NCBI GenBank assembly: GCA_001512485.1 | Contig: LFRV01000129.1 | Coordinates: 1-56,538 of the forward strand | Length of the DNA: 56,538 bases | DNA from: Clostridiales bacterium DTU069 | Lineage (GTDB): Bacteria > Bacillota > Clostridia > DSM-8532 | Direction: 5' to 3' | In this document: positions 1 to 9,778 of the stretch, piece after piece | How positions within the stretch are numbered: position 1 is the first letter of the stretch | Layout of the letters: every line of letters begins with the position of its first letter | Translations under genes and position numbers: made by a program | Notes under the pieces: model-generated | The model's database searches: none | Told to the model about the DNA's origin: nothing | What the model saw: the letters and a program-made list of their open reading frames with translations, nothing else

Positions 1-421
1 TTCAACATACTCGCGGAAACAGCCGCATCAGTTGCTCTGATTTTTTGAGCGAAATCAAGGTGCGACAATTATGCAAACCTGGATACCAGCCGTGAAAACT
101 TGATATTCCCAAATTATTGTTAATAAGCTATAAAATATGATCGATATGTATATTTGAATAAAGGCATTTTTGTAATTTTTTGCAGAAAAGCTGGAATTGA
201 CAGGCAAATATTTTTATAGTATTATTATATTCAGCACTTAACAAATTTATCAGGAATGTTTGATGGGTTTACATAATTTTTACCATTTGGGTTTGGTACC
301 CGGTTTTATTTTGAATAAATTAACACCTAATAAGCATATAAATATATATCTATATATTTATTATGATAAATATCCTAAAATAGCTTGAAGGACAAGCTCA
401 AATTTACAGGGGGTGCCAGTT
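1..421. other. AT-rich upstream region
   Basis: No gene was recognised in this stretch. It holds one good sigma-A type promoter (197-225, listed separately) and a leader of about 190 bases before the first gene. The leader has a small GC hairpin candidate near 288-302 but nothing that matches a riboswitch class I can recognise. Confidence 0.5.
197..225 (+). promoter_or_regulatory. sigma-A promoter of the first gene
   Basis: TTGACA at 197-202, a 17-base spacer, and TATTAT at 220-225. The -35 is a perfect consensus match. It points at the gene starting at 422 and predicts a 5' leader of roughly 190 bases. Confidence 0.6.
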
Positions 422-2095
422 ATGTTGTTAAAAAAATGGTGGTTTTATGTTATTATTGCGGTTGTTGTTATTCTGATAGCAGTACCGCTGATAACCATCA
501 TAAACTTAAACAAATCCGTTTACGACTTAAGCTTTAATTATGTTGAAGTTGAAGATCCGTTAACGGAAATCGCCAAGAAACACATTTACTATGACGCGAA
601 CACAAGGACAATCGAAGTTGAGATCAATCAGGATTTTATCAATTCTATTTTAAAGGATCAGATGGCTCAATTAGATTTAGGTTTACCGCCTAAATTAACA
701 ATTCAAGAAGCCGCATTCAACACTTCCGACCAGCGTCTTTACGTAAATGCCAAATACGGTGCTATTAATCTTCCGATAAGCGCACTCGTTAAAATTGAAC
801 CCAGTGACACGGGCATTAAAATTTCAGCGGACAATTTCAACCTCGGCAAGAAGAAAGCGCCTGGGTATGTAACAAATATGATTCCGAAGGATCAGCTTGC
901 TTATGTAATTAATTACGCTGATCTTGGCGTACCTCAGGTTTTCACCGTAAAGGATATCAAATACAGCACGGGAAATATAAATGTGTTTATTGAGCTTAAG
1001 GTCGATGAAATTAAAAAGCTGGCAAAGAACTATAGGAACGAACTTGAAAGTGCGATTAATACTTTCAAGGCATCCCAGTCCTATGCGGTTAAAACATTTA
1101 TTGACAAGCTTTTGGCTGAAGGTATTCTTTCGGATGCCAATGTAGATAAATATGTTGAACAGATTCTTAACAATGAAGAATTGGTCAACAGCGCTGTGCT
1201 CTTTGCACTGGCTCCTGATCTCGATAAGTATTCGAAGGGGTTTGAGAACATAAGCGCGGCGATTATGGATTGGGCTGCTCCTATTCAAACCATATCCTTT
1301 GAAGGAAGCATCGAAGAAATAGCGGATAGTATAATTTACAATGATGAGCTACATGACATGCTCACATGGTTCATTCCGATGGCTACTCTTTCCGAATACA
1401 TAGATACGGCCGATATGTATTACACTGTTTACAGAGAAGCTCAGGGGTCGTTGAATACGCTTGGCATGGCGCTTGAAAAAGGCGATATAGAAATGGCAAT
1501 CCGTCAGCTGGTAGCCGACAGGGATCTCTATGTTGCTCTTACAACCATACTGCCGAGAGAATCTGTTGACTATTACCTCGGTTCAATTCAAAGCTACTAC
1601 AACCTTTATGCCAATGTCACAAAATCTTTAACGGATGCTTTGAATTCAATACCTGATGATGAAATAACGAAGCTTGTTCAGCAAGCGGTTGAATATTCGT
1701 ATATGGTTGATGACGGCAGATCGGAATTGCTGAATATTATTACCGGGATAGACACAAGAGTTGTTAAGGAAATAGTCGAATACTGCAATAACGATGACGG
1801 GGTAATTAAGGCGTACTTAGACACAATTCATCCGGATTACTACAACCAGTTCATGCTGTATGTTGAAAATATCGATGAACTGAAAGCGCAGCTTGTTGCT
1901 TCAATCAAAAGCGCGGATATAGGCGCGATAGCAGAAGGGGCAAATATAATAAAAGATATTAACAGTGATCTGGTGAATGTGTTAAATCTGTTAAGAACTC
2001 AAAAATATGAAGCCGCGGGAGCTGCGATGGGCAAAATCAGCTTTAGCAAGGCGGAAGCTTTTATAAACGAGCAGGCGGCCAAATTGCAACCGTAA
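422..2095 (+). CDS. membrane-anchored protein of unknown function
   Basis: I do not recognise this 557-residue protein with confidence. It starts with a short basic stretch and one hydrophobic helix (about residues 7-27), so it is probably an N-in protein with a long extracytoplasmic part. Residues 60-150 alternate short beta-like strands and contain a segment (INQDFINSILKDQM...) reminiscent of YpmS/DUF2140 anchored proteins; this is a weak resemblance. The rest is mostly predicted helix. ATG at 422 was chosen over GTG at 413 because the ribosome site AGGGGG (408-413) overlaps the GTG and sits 8 bases before the ATG. It is monocistronic: its own promoter lies upstream and a terminator follows directly. 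Confidence 0.6.
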   Translation: MLLKKWWFYVIIAVVVILIAVPLITIINLNKSVYDLSFNYVEVEDPLTEIAKKHIYYDANTRTIEVEINQDFINSILKDQMAQLDLGLPPKLTIQEAAFNTSDQRLYVNAKYGAINLPISALVKIEPSDTGIKISADNFNLGKKKAPGYVTNMIPKDQLAYVINYADLGVPQVFTVKDIKYSTGNINVFIELKVDEIKKLAKNYRNELESAINTFKASQSYAVKTFIDKLLAEGILSDANVDKYVEQILNNEELVNSAVLFALAPDLDKYSKGFENISAAIMDWAAPIQTISFEGSIEEIADSIIYNDELHDMLTWFIPMATLSEYIDTADMYYTVYREAQGSLNTLGMALEKGDIEMAIRQLVADRDLYVALTTILPRESVDYYLGSIQSYYNLYANVTKSLTDALNSIPDDEITKLVQQAVEYSYMVDDGRSELLNIITGIDTRVVKEIVEYCNNDDGVIKAYLDTIHPDYYNQFMLYVENIDELKAQLVASIKSADIGAIAEGANIIKDINSDLVNVLNLLRTQKYEAAGAAMGKISFSKAEAFINEQAAKLQP

Positions 2096-2123
2096 AGCAA
2101 TAATATAATATTTATATATTAGA

Positions 2124-2157
2124 AAGCTCCCGGAGGCAATCCGGGGGCTTCTTTGTT
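2124..2157 (+). terminator. rho-independent terminator
   Basis: An 11-bp stem (2124-2134 with 2140-2150, one G-U pair) closes on GGCAA and is followed by a T-rich tail (CTTTGTT). It ends the transcript of the membrane-anchored protein gene. Confidence 0.75.
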
Positions 2158-2313
2158 CAATGACCGGATAAATGCCTTCAAAAATGATGCCCTCGGTGGG
2201 CATGCGATGAGTGAAAACGGAGTTGATTGTCAGCGAATTACTATTAAAAGTATAGTTAAAACCTGTATTAATCATTGAAGTATATAAAAAACAATTCCGG
2301 GAGGAGGGTGCTG

Positions 2314-3165
2314 ATGAAATCATTGAAAGACTGCTATACACTGAATAACGGAGTCTGTATCCCCTGCATAGGCTTTGGCACATGGCAGGTTCCCAACGGC
2401 GAGGTTGCCGTATCGGCTGTAAAAACCGCGCTGTCTATAGGTTACAGGCATATTGATACCGCAGCGGTATATGGAAATGAAGAGAGTGTAGGATTAGCCA
2501 TAAGGGAAAGCGGTATTCCAAGAGAAGAAATTTTTGTTACGAGTAAACTCTGGAATAATGCACACGGTTACAAAGAGGCTATGGATGCCTTTGAACAAAC
2601 AATGGAGAGATTAGGTCTGGATTATCTTGATCTATATCTTATACACTGGCCTAACCCGATAAAATACAGAAACCGGTGGCAGGAGGCAAACGCCGGAACA
2701 TGGAAGGCTATGGAGGAGTTATATAAAGCAGAGCGAATACTCTCTATAGGAATCAGCAATTTCCGCATTCATCATATCGAAGAACTTTTAAAGACAGCGG
2801 CAGTTGTTCCAATGGTAAACCAGATACGTCTTTGTCCTGGCGATACGCAGGACGAACTCGTGGAATACTGCAGAGGACATAATATTCTGCTCGAAGCGTA
2901 CAGCCCGCTCGGAACCGGCAAAATCTTCGATGTTCCCGAGATGAAAGCATTAGCTGAAAAGTATAACAAGACAATAGCGCAGATATGTATCCGTTGGAGC
3001 CTGCAGATGGGTTTCCTGCCTCTTCCGAAGTCCGCGAACCCGGATAGAATAAAGGAAAATTCCGAAGTTTTTGATTTTGAACTATCGCAGGACGATGTTA
3101 AGGCAATTGCGTCCCTTAAAGGGGTATGCGGGTATTCAAGCGATCCCGATAAAATACCGTTCTGA
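2314..3165 (+). CDS. aldo/keto reductase
   Basis: NAD(P)H-dependent oxidoreductase of the AKR superfamily, about 283 residues, cytoplasmic, reducing aldehydes or ketones; the substrate cannot be read from sequence. The (beta/alpha)8 signature GFGTWQVP opens the protein. The catalytic tetrad is visible as Asp and Tyr in DTAAVYGNEE, Lys in TSKLWN and His in LIHWPNP. The C-terminal cofactor motif LPKSANPDRIKEN is intact. ATG at 2314 was chosen because GGGAGGAGGG (2299-2308) precedes it; an upstream in-frame ATG at 2275 has no ribosome site. It closely resembles Bacillus YvgN/YtbE-type reductases. It stands alone, ahead of the pheST leader. Confidence 0.9.
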   Translation: MKSLKDCYTLNNGVCIPCIGFGTWQVPNGEVAVSAVKTALSIGYRHIDTAAVYGNEESVGLAIRESGIPREEIFVTSKLWNNAHGYKEAMDAFEQTMERLGLDYLDLYLIHWPNPIKYRNRWQEANAGTWKAMEELYKAERILSIGISNFRIHHIEELLKTAAVVPMVNQIRLCPGDTQDELVEYCRGHNILLEAYSPLGTGKIFDVPEMKALAEKYNKTIAQICIRWSLQMGFLPLPKSANPDRIKENSEVFDFELSQDDVKAIASLKGVCGYSSDPDKIPF

Positions 3166-3267
3166 GGAATGTACGGTTTATACTGCGCAAGAATAAAGGC
3201 CTGCCCTACCCGACAATGTTTTTTCAGGCGGAAAGTCCGCGGCATCGGATAATTCCCGCAATAGTGC

Positions 3268-3296
3268 TTGTAATGGCAAAACGCTTATGTTATAAT
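3268..3296 (+). promoter_or_regulatory. sigma-A promoter of the pheST T-box leader
   Basis: TTGTAA at 3268-3273, 17-base spacer, perfect TATAAT at 3291-3296. It lies about 60 bases before the first conserved T-box element, as expected for an aminoacyl-tRNA synthetase leader. Confidence 0.7.
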
Positions 3297-3359
3297 CATT
3301 TTTAAATCAATCTGGCCGAAAACCGCGTTTGCGGTAAATGCGCCGAATTATTGAATATC

Positions 3360-3596
3360 GAAAAGCGATGAAAGAGCAAAGTAGCCTGTCCCCTCTTCAG
3401 CCAGAGAGAGAATGTCAGCGGCTGAAAGCATTCTTCTGAATGGGACCGTGTGAATTTCACTCCGGAGCGGCTTCTAATAAAAGCCGGTTATCCCGCCGAT
3501 ACAGGGTTCGAGTGTATGCGGTTTTTTCCGCATAAACATAGGTGGTACCGCGGAGTAATGCTTCGTCCTATTTGGGATGAAGCATTTTTGTTTTTA
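3360..3596 (+). ncRNA. T-box riboswitch (Phe)
   Basis: This tRNA-sensing leader controls pheST by transcription attenuation. The T-box core AGGTGGTACCGCGGA is at 3540-3554. It can pair either as antiterminator or be displaced by the terminator stem (3557-3564 with 3579-3586) that runs into TTTTTGTTTTT (3585-3595). The 5' part begins GATGAAAGAGCAAAGTAG, the usual Stem I base. The specifier region GTGAATTTCACTCC contains TTC at 3456-3458, a phenylalanine codon, in the usual position. Uncharged tRNA-Phe should stabilise the antiterminator and allow synthesis of the synthetase. Class membership is near certain; the exact Stem I boundary is approximate. Confidence 0.95.
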
Positions 3597-3732
3597 GCCA
3601 TATAAATTTATGACCGGTAACTCGATTAGTAATCGAAGTTTCGGAACAGTCGGATAATTCTGCATCTTAAGTTTTTGACAAAAAACAGGTTACGCAGCGG
3701 CATAATATATTTAGCTGAAAGGAGAGAAAAAC

Positions 3733-4752
3733 ATGAAAGAGCAGCTACAGTCAATCGCAGAAGAAACTCTGTCGATGTTGGAAAAGATTCAGGATATGAA
3801 AAGCCTTGAAGAAATCAGGGTTATGTTCCTCGGGAAGAAAGGCAAACTGACCGCTATCCTTAAAGGAATGGGAGCATTGTCGGCAGAGGAAAGGCCTGTT
3901 GTCGGGCAAATCGCCAATGATGTGAGAAAAAGACTGGAAGAAGCCATTCAGGACACGAAAACAAAGCTAATTAAAAAGGAGAGGGCGGAGAAAATATCCC
4001 GAGAGGTTATCGATGTAACGATGCCCGGCACTTTTATGCCGAGAGGCAAGAAGCACCCGCTGACGCTTGTCCTTGATGAAATAAAAGAGGTTTTTCTCGG
4101 CATGGGCTATGAAATAGCGGAAGGGCCGGAAGTTGAACTCGATTACTATAATTTTGAAGCGCTGAACACTCCTAAAAATCATCCGGCAAGGGATGTACAG
4201 GATACTTTTTATATAAACGAAAACGTGTTATTAAGAACCCAAACTTCGCCGGTCCAGGTAAGGGTTATGGAAAAGAAAAAACCACCGATAAAAATTATCT
4301 GTCCTGGCAGGGTATACCGTTCAGACCAGGTGGACGCAACCCATTCGCCGATATTCCACCAGGTGGAAGGGCTTGTTGTTGACAAAGGCATTACAATGGG
4401 GGATTTAATCGGAACCCTGCAGGTTTTCGCGAGAAGCCTTTTCGGCGAAGATACGAGAATACGGCTGAGGCCTCATTATTTCCCGTTCACGGAACCGAGC
4501 GCGGAAGTTGATGTCTCATGCTGGGAATGCGGCGGAAAAGGCTGCAGGATATGCAAGAACGAAGGCTGGATTGAGATATTGGGAGCCGGCATGGTACATC
4601 CGTATGTTCTTGAGGTCTGCGATATAGATCCCGCGGTATACAGCGGTTTTGCATTCGGCCTCGGAGTGGAAAGAACCGCTATGGCAAGGTTCAACATAAA
4701 TGACATGAGGCTGTTCTTTGAAAATGACATCCGGTTTTTGAAACAGTTTTAG
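3733..4752 (+). CDS. pheS: phenylalanine--tRNA ligase alpha subunit
   Basis: Catalytic alpha subunit of the (alpha-beta)2 phenylalanyl-tRNA synthetase, which charges tRNA-Phe with phenylalanine using ATP. At 339 residues it has the standard bacterial length. The N-terminal 85 residues form the tRNA-binding coiled coil. The class II catalytic core follows: motif 2 region ([16 protein letters not shown]), the cysteine-rich loop [17 protein letters not shown] typical of bacterial PheS, and the motif 3 segment [10 protein letters not shown]. The ribosome site AAAGGAGAG lies just upstream. It is the first gene after the T-box and is followed 31 bases later by pheT, so the two are co-transcribed and controlled by tRNA-Phe charging. 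Confidence 0.98.
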   Translation: MKEQLQSIAEETLSMLEKIQDMKSLEEIRVMFLGKKGKLTAILKGMGALSAEERPVVGQIANDVRKRLEEAIQDTKTKLIKKERAEKISREVIDVTMPGTFMPRGKKHPLTLVLDEIKEVFLGMGYEIAEGPEVELDYYNFEALNTPKNHPARDVQDTFYINENVLLRTQTSPVQVRVMEKKKPPIKIICPGRVYRSDQVDATHSPIFHQVEGLVVDKGITMGDLIGTLQVFARSLFGEDTRIRLRPHYFPFTEPSAEVDVSCWECGGKGCRICKNEGWIEILGAGMVHPYVLEVCDIDPAVYSGFAFGLGVERTAMARFNINDMRLFFENDIRFLKQF

Positions 4753-4783
4753 TTATACTATTTAATGATAGGAGTGGTTTGGA

Positions 4784-7162
4784 ATGAAAGCACCGATTTC
4801 CTGGTTAAGGGATTATGTTGATATAAATAAGGATGTTAAAGAATATGCAAAAGCTATGACTCTTTCGGGAAGCAAGGTTGAGGGAATTGAAGACCTCGGC
4901 GCGTCAATAGAAAAGGTCGTAGTCGGAAAGATCGTATCAATGAGGCCGCATCCTGATGCCGACAAGCTGCAGATTGCGGAGGTTGATATCGGAACGCAGA
5001 CACTGCAGGTTGTTACGGGCGCTCCGAATGTCAAAGCAGGCGATTATATCCCGCTTGCGCTTCCGGGCGCAAGGCTGCCCGGCGGCGAAATAAAAGCGGC
5101 GAAGCTTCGCGGGGTCGAATCCTTCGGGATGATGTGCTCAATTGATGAACTGAACCTGACGCGCGACTATCTTCCGGACGCGCCAGAATACGGCGTATAC
5201 GTTTTTAATAACAGTCCCGAGATCGGCAAGGATATAAAGGAAGTTCTCGGACTTGAACCTGTGGTTGAATTTGAAATAACAAGCAACCGTCCGGACTGTT
5301 ACAGTATTTTAGGCCTGGCGCGCGAATCCGCGGCTGCACTTAACAGTGCTTTCAGGAAGCCGGTTATAACGGTTAAAGAGGAAGGCAACGGAAAAGCTTC
5401 GGACTATGTTTCGGTTTCAATTGAAAACCCCGAACTATGCGCACGGTACGCAGCGCGCGTTGTTACCGACGTTAAAGTCGAACCGTCGCCGTTATGGATG
5501 CAGAGGCGCCTCGCCGCTGCGGGAATGCGCCCGATAAACAATATTGTGGACATCACTAACTATGTAATGCTTGAATTGGGCCAGCCAATGCACGCTTTTG
5601 ACCTTAAATGCATAAAAGGAAACCATATTATAGTAAGGACGGCCCGAAAAGATGAGAAAATAGTAACGCTTGACGGGCAGCTTCGCGAGCTTGATCCGTC
5701 AATGCTTGTCATAGCCGATAAAGAAAGAGCGGTCGCGCTCGCGGGTATTATGGGCGGCGAGAATTCAGAAGTATTGCCCGATACGACAACACTTCTTCTT
5801 GAATCCGCGAATTTTAACGGAGCGTCGGTAAGGCTTACATCGAAGAAAGTAGGAATAAGAAGCGAAGCGTCGAGCCGTTTTGAAAAAGGGCTTGACATCG
5901 AAAACGCGATTACCGCGATAAATCGTGCCGCTCAGCTTATCGAGGAGCTTGGAGCCGGTAAAGTAGTACCGGGGATCGTCGATTGCAATCCCGTAAGGCC
6001 GGAACAAGTGAAAATCAAACTGAATCCCGGCAACGTCAACAGGCTGCTCGGAACAGACATTGATCCCGGTTGGATGCTCGATTTGTTCGAAAAACTTGAG
6101 TTTGGCGTTGATCGGGAAACAATGATGCTCACTGTTCCGTCATTCAGACCTGATATTAAGAGGGAAGCTGATCTTGCCGAAGAAGTCGCACGCTTTTTTG
6201 ACTATAACAACATTGTTCCCACCCTTCTGCCGGGCAAGACTACGACGCTTGGGAGAAAAACGTTCAGCCAGAAGATGGATGATTTCATTATTGAGCAGAT
6301 GCTGTCAAGCGGATTGTATGAAACATATACGTATTCGTTTACAAGCCCGAAGGTGTTTGACAAGCTGAATCTGCCCGGAGATGACAAACTGAGGAATGCG
6401 GTTGTGATAACAAACCCGCTTGGCGAAGACTTCAGCATTATGCGTACCACAACAATACCGCAGATGCTTGAAGTGATTAATACGAATTATAACCGCAAAG
6501 TTGAAGAAGGGCGGTTCTTTGAAATTTCATACGTTTACCTGCCGAGAGAAGAAGAAATGCTTCCCGATGAGAAAAAAATCCTTACGATAGGCATGTACGG
6601 CAATACCGATTTTTACGATATAAAGGGAATCGTTGAGCAGTTAATTTTACGGATGAATATACAGAATGCCGAGTTTATCGCCGAAAGGAACAATCCGGTT
6701 TTCCACCCCGGGAAGACGGCCAGGGTTGTTATCGGTGATGAAACGGCAGGGTATGTCGGTGAAATCCACCCTGATGTCGCCGATAATTTTGAATGTCCAT
6801 ACGACACGTATATAGCGGTGCTTGAAATTAAGACGCTCGTTGAAAATGCCGACATGGTAAGGGATTATAAACCTCTGCCGCGGTATCCGGCGGTATCAAG
6901 GGATATTGCCGTTCTTATAAACGATGATGTTACGGTCAGCGATATTGAAAAGGCGCTCAAACGCAAGGGCGGGGAATACCTTGAGGAAATAAGGCTTTTT
7001 GATGTCTATAAGGGAGAACAGGTGCCGGAAGGTAAAAAGAGCGTGGCTTATACACTTGTATTCCGCTCGCTCGAAAGGACATTGGTTGACGATGAAGTCA
7101 ACAGGGCAGTCGAGGATATGTTAAATGAGCTGAAAACGGAATTCGGCGCCGTGCTGCGCTGA
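4784..7162 (+). CDS. pheT: phenylalanine--tRNA ligase beta subunit
   Basis: Beta subunit of phenylalanyl-tRNA synthetase, 792 residues, the normal length. It carries the N-terminal tRNA-binding (EMAP-like) domain at about residues 40-150 (VVGKIVSMRPHPDADKL), then the B3/4 editing domain (about 210-385) that hydrolyses Tyr-tRNA-Phe, the B5 domain, a pseudo-catalytic class II fold, and a C-terminal ferredoxin-fold anticodon-binding domain (PLPRYPAVSRDIAVLIND). No lesion is visible. The start is preceded by AGGAGTGG. It runs convergently into tmcAL, with only 22 bases between the stops and no clear terminator. Confidence 0.98.
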   Translation: MKAPISWLRDYVDINKDVKEYAKAMTLSGSKVEGIEDLGASIEKVVVGKIVSMRPHPDADKLQIAEVDIGTQTLQVVTGAPNVKAGDYIPLALPGARLPGGEIKAAKLRGVESFGMMCSIDELNLTRDYLPDAPEYGVYVFNNSPEIGKDIKEVLGLEPVVEFEITSNRPDCYSILGLARESAAALNSAFRKPVITVKEEGNGKASDYVSVSIENPELCARYAARVVTDVKVEPSPLWMQRRLAAAGMRPINNIVDITNYVMLELGQPMHAFDLKCIKGNHIIVRTARKDEKIVTLDGQLRELDPSMLVIADKERAVALAGIMGGENSEVLPDTTTLLLESANFNGASVRLTSKKVGIRSEASSRFEKGLDIENAITAINRAAQLIEELGAGKVVPGIVDCNPVRPEQVKIKLNPGNVNRLLGTDIDPGWMLDLFEKLEFGVDRETMMLTVPSFRPDIKREADLAEEVARFFDYNNIVPTLLPGKTTTLGRKTFSQKMDDFIIEQMLSSGLYETYTYSFTSPKVFDKLNLPGDDKLRNAVVITNPLGEDFSIMRTTTIPQMLEVINTNYNRKVEEGRFFEISYVYLPREEEMLPDEKKILTIGMYGNTDFYDIKGIVEQLILRMNIQNAEFIAERNNPVFHPGKTARVVIGDETAGYVGEIHPDVADNFECPYDTYIAVLEIKTLVENADMVRDYKPLPRYPAVSRDIAVLINDDVTVSDIEKALKRKGGEYLEEIRLFDVYKGEQVPEGKKSVAYTLVFRSLERTLVDDEVNRAVEDMLNELKTEFGAVLR

Positions 7163-7184
7163 TACCGCGATGCGCCGGCATTTT

Positions 7185-8423
7185 TCATATTCTGACAACA
7201 GGGGTGGTGAAATCCTGGTCGCCGCCCCTTTGTGATTTGTCTTTAAATCCAAGGACATAAACGTCGGTTGCGCGTATATCGTATTCAAACATCTTTTTCG
7301 ACAGGCCCGATAATGCGCTTCTGTATTTTGCCGGTTTTGTTATAACCGGAACGGCAGCGGTGTCCTGCATACGCTGAAGCAGCTCGCGGCCTTTTTCATT
7401 GAATCCGAGAACGCGGATGTACCCGCAGGATTCATCGGCAATGATGCTTTTCAGGTCTGTTTTTGTGATTCCAAGCAGTGTATTGAACAGAATTCTTTTT
7501 ATCCGGGTTGAAGGATATCTTGAGGCTGCAGAGGATTCGATCAGGTCATCGAGAGTACCGGATTTAAAAGCCGCGGAAATTAGTCTGCTTTCAAGCCCTT
7601 CGTTTACATCGGGGGTATACTTTAGCTTGTCCGGCCCGATTGTTCTCAGCAGATAAAATATTATATCGGAGAAGTTTTCCTGGAAAACCGGCCCGCGGTT
7701 GTTTTCAAAGCATTCGTTTAGCGCTGAACGCGTCTGGGAAGGAATGTTCCCGTTAAGAACGGGATCGGAAACAGAGCCCGTTTCCTTCAGAAAATTGCGG
7801 ATCGCCGTCGCGCTTGAGAACGTTTCGGTAATAATGGAGTCCTGGTAACCGGAGCCCTTTCTTCTGATCGTTACGGGTTCCATGCCACTTCCGGTCGTGA
7901 TGAGCGCTTTAAGGTACTCTATCGCGAGTATGTTGTTCGATTTGTCCATAATGCCCCCGGGCACGTCACGCAGATAGCCGGTAAGCGCTTTTTCCCGCGC
8001 GGCCGGGAAAGAAAGCCCCTGTTTCAGATATTTTTTCAGCGAAGTCCGGAATTCGGAAGGTTCTTCTGCCAGTACCGACGCTATGCGCTTTAATGTTTCC
8101 AGTTCGCCCTGTTCGCTTCCGAAGCATAAATAATTGATTATTCCGGTCTGGTTCAGTATTCGTACCGCGCCGCGGGCAAATATTTCCGCTGAAGCGCACG
8201 CGAATACGACGGGCAGTTCAATGACAAGATCAATTCCGGAATTCAAAGCCATTTTCGCCCGTGCCCATTTATCGACAATAGCCGGTTCGCCGCGCTGGAC
8301 AAAATTGCCGCTCATTACGCAAACCGCATGGGTGGCTCCCGTTTTTTCGCGGGAAGCGGCTATATGATAAACATGTCCTGAATGAAGCGGATTATATTCG
8401 GAAACAATACCAAGAACGTTCAT
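7185..8423 (-). CDS. tmcAL: tRNA(Met) cytidine acetate ligase (YlbM family)
   Basis: Nucleotidyltransferase-fold enzyme that, in Bacillus subtilis, makes N4-acetylcytidine at the wobble position of elongator tRNA-Met using ATP and acetate. The N-terminus MNVLGIVSEYNPLHSGHVYH contains the HxGH nucleotide-binding motif (HSGH), followed by MSGNFVQRGEPAI and the hydrophobic IELPVVFACASAEIFARGAV block that are hallmarks of the family. At 412 residues it matches the family length. The later KSNNILAIEYLKAL and ATAIRNFL segments are also conserved. It is monocistronic and convergent with pheT. The function is transferred from the family. Confidence 0.9.
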   Translation of the reverse strand: MNVLGIVSEYNPLHSGHVYHIAASREKTGATHAVCVMSGNFVQRGEPAIVDKWARAKMALNSGIDLVIELPVVFACASAEIFARGAVRILNQTGIINYLCFGSEQGELETLKRIASVLAEEPSEFRTSLKKYLKQGLSFPAAREKALTGYLRDVPGGIMDKSNNILAIEYLKALITTGSGMEPVTIRRKGSGYQDSIITETFSSATAIRNFLKETGSVSDPVLNGNIPSQTRSALNECFENNRGPVFQENFSDIIFYLLRTIGPDKLKYTPDVNEGLESRLISAAFKSGTLDDLIESSAASRYPSTRIKRILFNTLLGITKTDLKSIIADESCGYIRVLGFNEKGRELLQRMQDTAAVPVITKPAKYRSALSGLSKKMFEYDIRATDVYVLGFKDKSQRGGDQDFTTPVVRI

Positions 8424-8635
8424 TATTTTGCCCTTTCTTCAGACTTAAAAGCCGTGGGATTCAACTTCTCCCGCACCAATATTTTTATTCGGCCCGCTGC
8501 GTAACCTGCGCGTATTTCTGTAAAAAATCCCCGTAAATCCTGAACAGCGCGCTGAATATTAATGCCTCCAGGCTATTTGCGTTTATTAGTATTAATTATA
8601 AATTGTTAAGGCAAGAATAACAAGGGAGGTTCTAT

Positions 8636-9646
8636 ATGTCTGAAAAACTCGTTGAAATAATACGGAGCGGTATTGTAGAAAGCGTGCACTATGGGGATAT
8701 AGCGGTTGTGAACAAAAACGGCGATCTTTTGTATTATGCGGGAAACCCTGAACAGGCAGGCTTTTTCAGGTCATCGGCGAAACCGCTTATTCTGCTGTCC
8801 CATCTGATTAAAAATATACACGGGCAATTTAACCTGACACTCCGTGAACTGGCAATTATGGCTTCATCGCACAGCGGAGGCCGCAGCCATATTGAGGTCC
8901 TCTCCGGCATTGCAAAAAAACTCGGAGTGCGTGAGAGTGACTTAACCTGTGGTGTACGCGAGCCTTTCGGGGAAAAAGAAAGGTATGAATTATATAAAAC
9001 GGGCAAAGAACCTGGGCAGTTCCATAACAACTGTTCGGGAAAGCATCTCGGAAATATAGCGGCATGCAAGGCAGCGGGCTTATCATGGGATTCGGTTCAC
9101 GAGCCGTTCCATCCCGTACAGCTTGATGTTAAAGCGTTAATTTCGGACTTTTGCGGTCTGCCCGAAGACTTTATTAATGTTGGGGTTGACGGCTGCGGCG
9201 TTCCCGTTTTCGGCGTTCCTATGAAAAATATGGCTTTAGCTTATTCACGTATATTTGATACAGGCTTTATGAACGGCAAGTATGCGGGTGTACAGGAACT
9301 GCTTCATAAAGCGGTAACGCAGAATCCCGATATGATCGCATCTGATGACAGGATTGATACGCAGTTAATAAGGCTCACCAGGGGTGATCACTTCGGGAAA
9401 ATGGGATCCGACGGTGTGTTTTGCGTTCATATACACTCAAAAGGCATCGGTGTGGCATTAAAGATCCTGGACGGATCAATCAGGGCTGTTGCTCCCGCTG
9501 TAATTGAAACATTGGTCCAGTTAAAAACACTGTCTCTGGATGTAACTGAAAAGCTTAAAGATTTCCATTATCCTCCCGTAAAAACATGGTCGGGCAAGGT
9601 TATAGGAAAAATAACGCCGGTTTTTAAGCTGAAAAAAGTCAAGTAG
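8636..9646 (+). CDS. asparaginase, Rhizobium etli type (PF06089)
   Basis: Hydrolyses L-asparagine to aspartate and ammonia, if it acts like the characterised R. etli enzyme; it is unrelated to E. coli AnsA/AnsB. At 336 residues it fits the family. The proposed active-site elements are present: the serine/lysine motif FFRSSAKPL (residues 43-51), ASSHSGG (76-82), and the zinc-linked NNCSGKHLG motif with Cys133 and Lys136. There is no signal peptide, so it is cytoplasmic. A strong AGGGAGG precedes the ATG. It stands alone, divergent from tmcAL. Family members are often annotated only as asparaginase-like, so substrate specificity is inferred. Confidence 0.85.
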   Translation: MSEKLVEIIRSGIVESVHYGDIAVVNKNGDLLYYAGNPEQAGFFRSSAKPLILLSHLIKNIHGQFNLTLRELAIMASSHSGGRSHIEVLSGIAKKLGVRESDLTCGVREPFGEKERYELYKTGKEPGQFHNNCSGKHLGNIAACKAAGLSWDSVHEPFHPVQLDVKALISDFCGLPEDFINVGVDGCGVPVFGVPMKNMALAYSRIFDTGFMNGKYAGVQELLHKAVTQNPDMIASDDRIDTQLIRLTRGDHFGKMGSDGVFCVHIHSKGIGVALKILDGSIRAVAPAVIETLVQLKTLSLDVTEKLKDFHYPPVKTWSGKVIGKITPVFKLKKVK

Positions 9647-9680
9647 ATATAAAGGATGCTTATCCTGTTGACCTGGAAAT

Positions 9681-9732
9681 AAAAACCCCCTGATTCTGCC
9701 GGCCGGTTCCGGTTCTATTCAGGGGTAATATT
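9681..9732. terminator. bidirectional terminator
   Basis: The outer stem CCCCTGA/TCAGGGG (9687-9693 with 9719-9725) encloses a GC-rich inner hairpin. Read on the minus strand it ends in a clean GGGGGTTTTT, so it mainly ends the padR-HAAS transcript. On the plus strand the tail is AT-rich and may serve the asparaginase gene. Confidence 0.75.
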
Positions 9733-9778
9733 TTAAATTTTAACAGTGTTGCTGATATATTGGCATATAAATCAGTTA

